Under the pieces are notes generated by a model, which was not told the origin of the DNA, did no database searches, and worked only from the letters and a program-made list of their open reading frames with translations. DNA of 64,000 nt, taken from positions 55,688-119,687 of the forward strand of contig PTFA01000498.1 in NCBI GenBank assembly GCA_003342895.1. Direction: 5' to 3'. Position 1 is the first letter of the stretch. Each line of letters opens with the position of its first letter. Positions 1-11,200 of this stretch are shown in pieces. The DNA comes from Casuarius casuarius (taxonomy: Eukaryota > Chordata > Aves > Casuariiformes > Casuariidae). A program made the translations under genes and the position numbers.

Positions 1-116
1 GCCCCAAAAAACAGGGAGTGGGTTATTTCGGACAGGAGGCCGGAGCCTCCCGCCGGCGTCGCCGGTGCCGGGGGAAGAGCTGCAGCAGAGCGAAGCAGTT
101 GCACTAAGTGATCACA

Positions 117-122
117 TTTATT
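117..122 (-). terminator. candidate distal poly(A) signal of TRIM8
   Basis: TTTATT on the plus strand is AATAAA in the transcript sense. It lies just after the CA repeat (transcript sense) and about 970 nt past the stop. The downstream sequence is only moderately GU-rich. Confidence 0.5.
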
Positions 123-136
123 TGAGTATTTTTTTC

Positions 137-138
<2 letters not shown>

Positions 139-172
<34 letters not shown>
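139..172. repeat. (GT)17 microsatellite
   Basis: Uninterrupted GT dinucleotides, transcribed as CA repeats in the TRIM8 3' UTR. Likely length-polymorphic. Confidence 0.98.
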
Positions 173-173
<1 letters not shown>

Positions 174-275
174 TTCTAAAATTGGTTACAGAATAAATAC
201 CTGTGCCGTATAGCAGGAAGTCCACTTTTTCTTTATACAAAGTGCTTGTTACAGGAAGTTGCATCAGCGATACGC

Positions 276-295
276 GGGGGGGGGGGGGGGGGGGG
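276..295. repeat. G20 homopolymer
   Basis: Twenty consecutive G on the plus strand, transcribed as C20 in the 3' UTR. The exact length is unreliable in assemblies. Confidence 0.95.
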
Positions 296-346
296 TGCGT
301 TTCGGCAACGCTTCCCCTCCTGAAGACTAGAACAGGATTGTGTTTT

Positions 347-352
347 TTTATT
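347..352 (-). terminator. candidate proximal poly(A) signal of TRIM8
   Basis: AATAAA in the transcript sense inside an A/T-rich stretch about 740 nt after the stop. It may give a shorter 3' UTR, or may be chance in low-complexity sequence. Confidence 0.3.
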
Positions 353-1094
353 TATCCTTTTTTTTTCTTTTTAAAGTTTCTTTTCCCTTTTTTTTGTGCA
401 TTAAATTTCCTGCCATTGTGTATTTACAAATCTCCGAAAGAAGAAGGGAAAAAAAAAAAAACAAAACAAAANCAAAAACGCCAGTATGCATGAGAAGTGG
501 CCTCTTAACACAAAAAAAAAAAATCAGCCTTTAAAAAAAAAAAGTAACAAACCCAAAATCTACAAGTATCGTTTCATACTGAATCAATGATAGATTTTTT
601 TTTTCTTTCTTTCTTTTTAAAAGGGAAAGAGCAGGTGGGAGGGGGGAAAAGGGAAAAAAACGGAACCAAACCAAAAAAAAAAACCGAACTCGGAGCAACT
701 GCGACAGAGACGGAGCCATTGTCCCTTCGGCAGGTTTCCAAAGCCAGAGAGAAGCAAGAAAAATGTGACACGCAGAGCCAGACGCCCGCCCGAAATCCCT
801 GCCGATTTCTTCTCGGGAATTTCTCCCTCGTCTTTTCCCAGCGAGGGGCAGGAAGGACTTTCCAAAATTAAATTAAAAAAGAATTAAAAGGAAAAGAAAA
901 AAACATTATTATTTCATTTTAAAAGGAAAAAAAAAATAAAAAAAGGAGATGAGAGAACGACCCTCCCCAAAATCCTGGAGGGGCGCGAGGCGGGGAGCAA
1001 CTTGGGTTTGATTTAAAAGAAAAAAAAGCCAAAACAAAGCGGACTTTTATCTCCGACCGTGCCGCGAACCAGGCCTCTCCGGAGGGTTTCGTGG

Positions 1095-1702
1095 TTAACT
1101 GGTGACGTAGTGTTTAGCAGAAGGCTGCCCGTAGACCCTATAGAAATCCTGCCGCCCGTGCTGCTGCGACGCGTCGATCCATTCCCTCACGGCAAGTCCC
1201 GGGAGCGACTGGGGCACGGCGGGCGCCGGCGGCAGCGGGTGCGAGTACTCCTGCGAGGAGACTGTCCAGGGGAAGTGGCCCGACCGCGGGTAGGGCTGGT
1301 GCCCGCCGTGGTTGGACACCGAGGAACAGTAACAGTTGTCCACCGAGCAGACGAGGATTTTGCGCCCGCCGTACTGGGAGAGCACGGACTGCTGAGATGA
1401 CGTGGTGTTGGGGTAGTGGGATGGGTTGAAGACGGAGCCCGAGTGCACCGGCTGCGGGCCGCTGGGAAGTCCGACAATGTGCTGCGTGGAGCTACAAGGC
1501 ACCATGGCTTGTGCGGACTGGCCCTCGCCAGCAGAAGCCCCCTGGCTCATGTACTGGCTCGCCACAGTCCCGGACGATGGCTCGAGGAAGCTGCCCTCGG
1601 GGAAGGCGGTGGAGTGCTTGCGCTTCTCCGCTCCGGAGTTGCTGACGGTGCAGGGGTACATGGGGATGCTCTGCAGGAACGGGACCGGGGTGCTCAGAGG
1701 AC
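1095..1702 (-). CDS. TRIM8: TRIM8 coding exon 6: C-terminal tail and stop
   Basis: Encodes residues 350-551, from GPLSTPVPFLQS to the end KHYVTS, with stop TAA at 1095-1097. The acceptor is CCCCCTGCAG. There is no SPRY domain; instead a low-complexity Ser/Pro/Gln/Gly stretch is followed by a strongly conserved block with QYGGRKILVCSVDNCYC and HQPYPRSGHFPWT. In human, truncating variants in this last exon cause a neuro-renal disorder, so the tail matters functionally. Sequence between about residues 385 and 440 differs most from human, with several substitutions. Confidence 0.97.
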
Positions 1703-4700
1703 CTGCAGGGGGGCAACGGAAGCACGTCCACGTCAGGCGCCCGTCCGCGGGGTGCTGCGCTGCCAGACCCGACCCCCAGCGCAAAGGCGCTGCCGCTGCC
1801 CACACGTGCAGGGGCTGAGCCAGGGTGCCGCTCGCTCCCAGGGCGCTGGTGGCCAGGATCTGCCGCGGAGCATCCCGGCGGGACAGCCTGGTGGCACAAC
1901 CCAAATGCCCTGAGAGAGGCCTGCAAAGCTTCTGCAGGACCTGCTCTGCTCCCAGGCAGACCAGGAGACCACATCGGTACCCAGCCATCCCTGCCCACAG
2001 GCTGAGCACCCGTCTTCCATGAACTTCCCCTGCTGATGACCAGCCCCTTCATGGTACCACCCCAAAGCACAGCCCCTCCACAAGCCCCAAGCCCTAACAC
2101 CCCACCGGGAATCCAGGACACCGCCCCGACTTCCCCGGCACTGCTGGGGCGAGGGTGTGCTCGGAGAGGTACAGCACGAGGCGGCTCGACACGCGCCTGC
2201 GGGCGTCACCCACCTTCCAGCAACTTCCTGAGCTGCTTCTCCTTCTTGGCGATCTCGTTCAGGAAGAGCTTGGAGTTGAGGTGGCCAATTTTGGGTGGGG
2301 GCAGGCTGCCACCCGTACAGTTCTGGGTCCTGTTGGGGACCGCGGGCAGAGAGGAGAAGGGTGAGGGACCACACGCACTCGGGTGAGGGTCACGCTGCCC
2401 CCCCGGTTCGGCTCCTTCCCCTGCACCTTCCAGGGCCCGGACGCCTGCTGAAGGCCCTTCGTACGGGGGCAGCGCCGATGGCGGCAGGGGGCCGGCTCTC
2501 TTCTGCTGGCCGGTGCCTTTCCCAGCAGCTCAGGGCGGGATGCGGCTCCATCCAGCCTTGCTTTGAACGTCCCGCGCCAGCCGCGCACCTCCAGCAGCCC
2601 CGGCCCCCGCCACGAGCTCCCGTGTTGCCACCCCAGCTCCCTGCATGCACCCAGGGATCATTTACAGCAAAGCTGAACATCTCTTCCAGGCCAAGGGGAG
2701 GACTTGAGTCAAAGCCCCTGGGAGAGGATTTCTTATCCTCCCTGGACAAAGATGGAAACCGAGGCACGGAGCATGCCTCTCCCTGGCCCTGCTCCTCCTC
2801 CTCATCATCATCATCATCATGCCGCTGCCTCCCGCCACAGCCCCCTTCCCCTCCGAAGACGCCTGCCCGTTGCGCTTACCTGTCCATTAAGATTTTCACA
2901 GACTTGGTGTTCTAGGAGGGGAAGGAGAAGCCCTGGTCAGCAAGGACTGTCCTTGCGTCAGTGTCTCCCATCCTCCCCCCCCTCCCGTCCCCAGGACATG
3001 TGCCAGCCCAACAGCCACCCCCAGGATGGGTCACCCCCAGCAGCTCTCCAGCTGCCCCAAATCCTCCTGCGCTCCCTGCCTTGGCCCTCCTGAGGATGCC
3101 CCGGATCACAGCCCCCTGCAAGCCCCAAGGATGTCACCTCGACTGACCCCTGAGGTGCCCGGTTCCCCAGGAAAGCCTCTTTGCTAAGGCCCCAGGAGCC
3201 CCAGGAGCTCGGGGGGAGGAGAGGGAGGGCTCTGTCAGCTCTACAGCCCACAGCAGAGCTGTTTAGGGCATGTGAGGAGGGGATTAGGCCTGGAGGGGAT
3301 CAGGAGATGGGAGAGCTCGTCCAGCCCCTCCTGCAGACAGTACATCTCCTTCAGCTTTGGGATATCCTGCTGCCCTCTCCGTCTCGGAGAGTGAAGGGGT
3401 CACCCCTGCCTGGGCGCCAGCTCCAGGACTTGTGGCTAGGACAGCCTTGAGTCTGGCAGGGGTCAGGAGGGGTCAAAGCCCCAAAAGTCCCTCTCCCCCC
3501 AGCACAGGCTGCCCCGACCCATTTCTAGCTGCAGGAAATGTCCTTGCACTGATCCCCGCTGGGCTTGAGGAGGCCGGCACTGAACGTCCCCTGCTCCTCC
3601 TCACCTTCCTGCCACCGCTGAGCCCTCTGGAGAAATTGGCTAATCCGTGTTAGACCAACCAGCTGCTGGAGCCAGTGGTGCCCTTGGCCTGCTCCCCGCT
3701 GTGCCCCATCCCTCCCAGACCTCCTGTCCCCACGTCCCCAGCTCCCCTTCTCATCCCCAGCAGGGACAGCTCTTCTCACCTTCATGAAGTTGATGTCCTC
3801 GGTTTTGTCGAACATGACCTGGACGGAGCTGAGGAGCTTCTTGGCCTCTTGCATGCGCTCGTTGAGGTGGAGGACCTGGGCCGCGTTCTCGTTGCAGAAC
3901 TTGGCCTGGGCCTTGTCCAGGATCTCCATGGTTTTCCGCAAGTCCTCGTCCAAGATCTGGTGCATCTTCTCATACTGCAGACGCACCTCGTCCTTCAGCT
4001 GGCTCACCTTCTCCTGGAGGCGCAGGAGTAGGGTCAGCCTCCTCTGCACCCCCCCCCCAGCCTTCTCCACGATGTCTCAGGACACCTGGGTTCCTTCCCC
4101 CAGCAGGGCAGGTATGGCCCGACAGCTGCACTCACACCTCTGCTCTCCGATGGGGATGCTCACAGAGCAAATCCCGTGGCCAGCCACCACGTAGGACTCC
4201 TGCATGCCGGGAAACCCATCAGAGCTAGTGTGGAGGCTCTGCTGATACAGAAGATCCCCTGGATCTGTCGTGGGGGGATCACCTCCCAAGGTCTAAAGCC
4301 AAGCAGCTCCCCGTACCACCGAGGCAGGTGTGTGTGCAGGCCGGCTGCCACAGCTGCAGTCTGGGTTCTGGTGTGCTGCCTCCAGAAAACTCTGCCCATC
4401 CCCACCCCAAGCCCTCCTAACCCCAAGCTGGGGACACACCATGCTCCACAGCCCTCCTTTCCACTCCTTGAGAGGCCGAGGGGCTTCAAGGACCAAGATC
4501 AAATCTCATTTTTTCTGTGTCCCAGCAAAGCACCCACCTTCCACCCCCAGGGAATTTCAGCAGCTCCCCACCACATCCCTGTTTTGTGATCTCCCACCTC
4601 CAGACCCTTTCCTGGCCTCACTACTCACCCCAAGACCCACGGGGCTGTGGGGGCAGTCCCGAACACGTCTCCCAAAAGGAGGACCGAAATGGAGACACCA

Positions 4701-7700
4701 GGTATCAGCAGGGCTGGCTGGCAGTTCCTCCCCTGCACTGTCCTCCCTCCTCCTCTTTGTCCACATGGCTCTGGGGTCACTGCTACCCCCACCCCCACCC
4801 CCCCGGCAGGAGCCAGTCCCCATAGTGCCACAGTGACAGTCCCCCGGGTCAGCCACAGCATGGCCAAAAGCATCAGCTACCTCGACCAGCCGCTTGTCCG
4901 ATTCCAGCTTGTAGAGCTGCTCTTCGATGTCTTGCTCCCGCTCCTCCAGGCGGTCCTGCTGCTTCATCAGCATCTTCTGCAGGGACAAGAGACGGGAGCA
5001 GCCGTCAGAGATGGGAGAGCCGTCCGTGACAGCAACACGCACAGCCACGCATGCTGGGAGGCTTCGGTGCTGCGGGCACCAGCTCTGCCCGTGCTCCTCG
5101 GGAGGAACAACCTGGCTTTTCCTCCTGGGTCTCCAAGCATGCCAGGATGCCCCTGCTGAGCTGAAGCCTGCACACGTCTGGGATCAGTCCCAGCGCAACT
5201 GGTTGAGATGGAAAACTCACCCTTCCATGGTCTCGCACAGCGGTTGTGTGTGCTGGGCCTCTCTACGGGCTGGGGACCTTGCGTTTCGGTTCCCTGGATG
5301 GAGCGCACACTCCAGCCACGCACGCACCCAGCTCGCGTGCCCCAAACAGCACTCCTCGCCGTACCCAGCGCCACCCCCAGCACCCACCATGGGGCAGCAT
5401 CCCCGTGGCCAGGCAGGACCTTGCTGGCACAGACAAGCCCTTGGGTCCCGTTTGGCAGCCCGGTTACTGCAGCTTGGCCGGAGCCACGCTTGGAGGGGAT
5501 GGAGCAGCTCATCTCGGGCTATGGCAGGGCCGCTCGGAGGCCCATCACCCGTCCCCGGCAGGCTCCTGCGAGACATCCGCCGTCCCCCTCGCAGACCCGT
5601 ACGCCATGCCAAATCCTTTCGCCCATCCCTGCTTCCGTGACAAGCCCCAGAGCCAGCGTCAGCGTAATCGGGAGGGACAGAGAGAGGGGGCACGCAGCCT
5701 GCTCTCGCCCTCCCCACCGCGCCGCCAGCCCCCGACTCGCTCCTCGGGGCTGGGCCTCAGCAGTCGGCCCAGTAACTGGGACAAAACATTATCCGCAGCG
5801 AGCAGCTCAGCAGCCTGGCTCGCGCACGGTCCCCCCACCAGCAGCCGGGCAGTATTAAACCCGTCCCCACCGCTGGCAGCCCCTTGGGGCCGAAGGGACC
5901 ATGGTCAGAGCGTGACTTGCTGCAAGGAGAAGGATCTGGTCGATGCTGATGTGACATGACCGACCCTTCGCGCAGCAGGAGGTTTTTCCAGGAGAAGCTG
6001 GCTGGGGGCTGGCGGGAATATCTGGGGAGCAGGGAGAGGAGGGGGGAGATGTGCCCGAAGTCGCACCGAAGGCTGGTGGCAGGGAGGAGACAAATTCCTG
6101 ACAGCGCGGCTTGGAGCCCAGAGCGCCCAGGCTCATCTCCGACAAACACGGGGCTCCCGGGGAGGAAGGGCACCAGCGGAGCACGGTCACCCCTGCCCCG
6201 CGCCGGGCTGCACCGCCGGCAGGGCCACTTGGCTTCGCTGGCGTCCGCCCAGCTCCGCTCGAGCCGTAGGGGCATGTGGCTGGAGGAGGCGCTGCAGACG
6301 GTCGCCCTCAACTCGCCCGGCGCTAATCCCCAGGGGGAAAAGCCGCCGGTGGCGACACTGGGAGGAGAAGGGGCTTCGGCTCGGACACGAATGGCCCGCA
6401 GTGGGGAGGCAGCGTCAGCGACGCCGAGCGATGGGGGCGAGGGGGAGAGCACCCGGTGGCGAGGCCGAACTGCGAGGGGATTATTGCTGTTATGAACCGC
6501 CGCGCAGGGATTTATAACCAAGTAATTAATTCCTGGACGAGGGGGGAGGGGGAGGGCGGCAGAAGCACTGCCGGGATTAATTGCGTTGCAGGGAAAGGCT
6601 GTCACCTCCGACTCCATGCCAGAGCAGGAATGTGAAGCCTCCTTCCTGCCTGGTGCAAACCACCAGATTTCCCCACCGAAATCACAGTCCACTGATGGGA
6701 GAGTTGCTGGCTCTGGCCGCGCGCGCTGGGCTACCCAAAGCTGCCTGTTGCCTTACGTGAGGCAGAGCTTGCTCACTGTCTGCTGCTTGGACTTCTTCAC
6801 CCTCAGCTCTCCAAACTCTGAGCAAATCCCACCAGCCCGTCTGTGTGCCCGGCTCCAGGCAGCCCTGGGATTTCCAGGAACCCACAGTGGGGAGAAGCAT
6901 GGCAGCAAGGAAGTCCCACGGCAAACATTTAAGAAAAACTTTTCCAACTGCAGAAAATCCAGCTCTGCTGAGCAGAGCTTCAGTCCCACCTACATCCCAT
7001 GCTAGGGCACAGGTGAGCAAAAGCCACCCCGCTGTGCTGCTCCTGCGATTCATTAGCTCATCTCCAGCAAGGACCAACGCTCCAAGGGAGCCTGGATGTT
7101 TCGGCGGCTCTGGTGAAAGCAGGGAGCATTTCCAGCGCTTGCAGTGACAAAGGCAGCAGCAAGGTGCTGGAGCCCACCATGGCAAGGCGATGTGGCACGC
7201 CACGGCCCACCGAAGGCCGGACTACAAGGACAGACTGAAGCACCGGCCAGCCAGCAGCTCCCAGTGCAAGAGCCATCTCCAGGAGTCCGCTGGTCCCAGT
7301 GAGACTCTCCCTCTGGAGGCTCAGCAGCTGGTTATTGCAAGTGGTTGGGCTTGGCCAGGCCTCAGGAGACCTCCTCATCCTCCCAGGGGCTGCCCAACCC
7401 TCCCTGCCCATCTCAGACAGGTCTGGCAGGGGCTGCGGATGGCTGGTCCCAGACAGCTGTGCCCTCATCCAGCTGGGCTCGTGTCAAAGCCAAGCCCTGC
7501 GGGCCATCATCCGCTTCTTCCCCAGCCATCTCGTGGCCGCATCCCTGCTTAGGGACCAGCACACCCGCGAGGGCTCTTGAGGGGCAGCACTCCGCAGGGA
7601 GGCTGGACACGGAGGTGCTGTAGAGATGTCCACCTCTAGAGATGAACAGGGCAGATGAAATTTTGTCTTCCCCGTGCCCTCATGGGAGACTGGCCACTGC

Positions 7701-8243
7701 CGCCCAGAAAGCCCGGCTCGCTGGGGTGGTGGTGGGGTTAACCCCAGCCCGATGCGCTGAACGGCCAACAACCACGTAGCGTGCCGAAGGCTGACCGAGC
7801 CCGGGAGCTGGGCAGATCCCACAGCACCGTCTGACCTTCTCCCTCTCCAAGCTGGAGAGCCAAAAAACATACCGAGCCTTCGCACCAAGCCCTTCCCTAC
7901 GCGTCCCTCCCTGCCGGCAGAGACTCGCTGTCTCCACCGTGCGCAGCCAGACCCACCCTGCGCCGGCCCGGCTCGCTCCCCAGTGCTGCAGGGATGCCCT
8001 TGCCGGGGCAACCACCGCTCCTCACCGCTTGCCCCTCGGGTACCCGACGGAGCCCCGCCAGCCCTGCCGATGGGAGCCACGGGGCTGAGCAGGCTTCTGC
8101 CTTTCCGCTGTCCTGCAGCTGCCCCGGCCAAGTTGCCAACTTTTATAATTTTTAACAAATCTCATGGTATTCCACATAATCTTAAGGCTCCAGCTCCTGG
8201 AATCATATGATTACATGAAATTATAAATATATATATAAAACTT

Positions 8244-8278
<35 letters not shown>

Positions 8279-11200
8279 GTATATAAAGTTAATTTAATAG
8301 CCCCTCACAGCCTCACAGCTGGGAAAAGTGGCTGAAATACAACCCAAAGGCTTAGAAATCTGAGAGAATAGAGGACACGGCATTTTCTTTTTTTTAATTT
8401 CACATTTGCGTCACTGTCTTGATTTTAGAGTGATTTAAAAACCATACATATCTGAGATTGCAGTGGGATGGGAGGGTTTTTCACCCACAGCAAGCGAAGC
8501 CTTAACAAGACACATGGGTATAAACTACCCTTTCTGGCACTGAGGAGAGAAATTTCATTGTCTCTATAGCACAGATTGAATTCCTTAGGTATTTTGAAAA
8601 GGAAAATATATCCCTTTCCCTTCCATCCCCTCCCAAATCTGGTATTTCTGAAGTCATGAACTCCTCCTCCTCCTCCAGGATCAAAATTTCTCAGGGTAAT
8701 TTCTCATATTTCATGCATGACCTTGATGTTGGGATAACTGGAGCTCTCTCCACGTATAGTCCTCTTACTCGAGTCCTTCTAAGACTCCGAGCAAGTCAAT
8801 GATCTTAGATGGCCTTCTGAGACATGAGGAGGTGCCGTGTGTTTGCAGAGCGGCCACTGCAAATATCCTGCCTGAAGGACTAGGAGTGAAAGCACAGCAG
8901 GTGCAGGCACAGGAGGGTGGGCAGAGACCCTCCAGCTGCAGGTTTTGGAGGGGGAAGATAGTGCAAAACGTACACAGAAGGCAATGGCTGCGCCTTTCAT
9001 ATGCAAGCTGAACCCAGGAGGAGGGTCCTCAGCTCCTGGAAGGATGAGGCCCCTCCAATCCCAAATCCGTTGTTATCTCCCACCGCAGTTGTCGGAGCAG
9101 TAAACGGACTCCCTGAGCCAGGAGGGATATTATATGCCAAAGCCAGCAGAGAGTTGATGTGAATTAATCTGACAAATTAATTAATAAATTAATCTGCGGC
9201 TGGGAAGTGGCTGCTCCATCCAGCTCCGACAGGCCCCAGCGAGACCGGACACCAGCTTATTCTGCTGGACACCAGCTTGCTGGACACCAGCTTATTCTGC
9301 GGGAATTAAACGTAATCTCCCCTTTCTCGCAGGGAAAAAAGAAAAGGCAAGCGGCAGCCGCAGAGGAGGTCGGACAGGCACCGCTCTGCAAGCACGCGAC
9401 GGGCATTAACCCCAAGGAGGCCACGGGCCAGCTGAAGGTAGAAGGAGAAATTAATTGAGATTATCCTTTGCTCAATTATCCATAGGCTGAGCGGGGTGAA
9501 TCCCTGGGCGCATTTATTAGAAGTCAGGCTGGTTTGGGGGACCGCGAACACCCATAATCACGCGCTGGGCGTGAAACGCTCTTCGGGGGAACATCCCTGC
9601 AGAAAGGCAAGAAAGCACTGCAAAACCTCGCTCCGGCAAGGACGCGTGCAACAGGTCCTGGCGGGCTCGTGTGCCGAGAAGCGGCTCGCTGGCTCGCTCA
9701 CCAAGTCGAAAGGCGCCTGTTGGATCAAAGCCCGGCCACAGAGGAGGCCCGAGCAGGAAGGATGGGCTGTGCTTGTGGAGCAAATCGCTTGCCATAATTA
9801 TCTGCCCAGCGCTAATCGTGAGGAAACCACCACCGGGGAGGAAGCTTGGTGCTCCCGGAAAACCAACGCGCTTTAATGCCAGCATTGGGGTTAAAGCTAA
9901 GCCCTGACAGACCGGTCACTCTGCTGGGGCACCCTGTCCCCGCTGCAGGCACCTAGTAAGGTGACAGCACTGAGGCCGTGGCTCAGGAGGGGAAGAGCCC
10001 TGGGGGCTTGACGCTAAATTTCATGGCAACCTGGGCTGGAGAAACTCCAGCCACATGTCTATGTAGGGGGAGCGGGGGGAGGTCTGGCGGGGGCCAGGGC
10101 TGACGTTATAGACCAGAACATCTGTAAGATTAAACACCTGAAGCCACAAGATAGCAAGATGACAGCGAAGAGTTTAATAGCTTTGAAGACACAGGGCATC
10201 TGGGCTCCTCATCTGAGAGCCATTATGCGACTCTGGTACCACAAGCCTCAGTCCTGCGACTCGCACTGGTCCCCACTCTCCTGGCCGCAATTACCCAGGC
10301 TGCAAAAGGGGACCCTGGGGCAGGGGACGGTGCTCAGACCCACCTGAGACCTCCCAGGTGGACCTCAGCCAGAGAAACCTGCGGGCAAGACATCTCCAGG
10401 CTTTCTGCGCTGGGCTCACCTCTCTCCTCTCCTGAAGGACAGGGCTAAGTCGGCAGTCAGCGCTGAGCACGTGGTAACTGCGGATTATACCCCTGCCCGG
10501 CCTGGAGCCCTCTCAGGCTCAGCAGCAAGAGCCCAGCGCTCCCCCTGCCCCACTTCAAAGCCTGAAACGACATCTGGCCCAGCCGAATGTGACCTTGGAG
10601 CTGCCGCCGGCGCAGCAGGAGCAAGTCCCGGCTCGGTCCAGCCACGCTGGGCAGCAAAGCCCTGTGACAGGGCTTTGCCTGGTCGGAGGAGAGCCGAAAG
10701 CCGGGAGCCCCGCGTGCTCCCCGGGGACGGCCAGGCAGAGGAGGTGGTGTCCCGCGCCCCCGGGGCTATGCAGACCGGCTACCGGGTAATCCACCACAGC
10801 GGGAAGATCTTCCCAGCGGAAAGCTGGTGGTAGGACCCGGATCTGCAGGAGGGCTCGGCACTCCGCAGACCTCGCCTGAGCTGCGGTTCCTCCCGCAGCA
10901 GCTCTTCCCTGGAGGCGCTAAGCTTCGCGCCAGCCCCAGCCCGACTCCGGCCGGGATTAGGAAGGAGCCTGGCAGTTTCTTGTGTTTCACGACAGCCAGA
11001 AAGGTGCCCCAAGCCCTGGGGAGCAGCTTTGGGTTTAATCAAGAGTGGGAGCAGTGAAAACCTGGAGGAGCTTACAGTTGCGATGTTTGCAGGGAAAGTG
11101 AGGGGTATGTGGATTCTCTGATGTCTGATAAAGGCTGTGCTCCCCTCAGGGCCATTCTCTCAGCAAGCGCGATAACCGAGTCTGCGCACAAGCTTTCAGG

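Larger units (their letters stand above)
117..1094 (-). other. TRIM8: TRIM8 3' UTR (extent inferred)
   Basis: The stretch after the TRIM8 stop has many A/T runs on both strands, no coding signal, and ends in a possible poly(A) signal on the minus strand. It includes a 20-base G tract, a GT microsatellite and one ambiguous base at 472. Spurious small frames come from homopolymers. The true end is not proved from sequence alone. Confidence 0.6.

Noticed and set aside
5757..6692. 311-codon minus-strand frame upstream of TRIM8 exon 2
   Set aside because: Intronic, low complexity, no similarity to TRIM8 or another family; the exon 2 acceptor is unambiguous.
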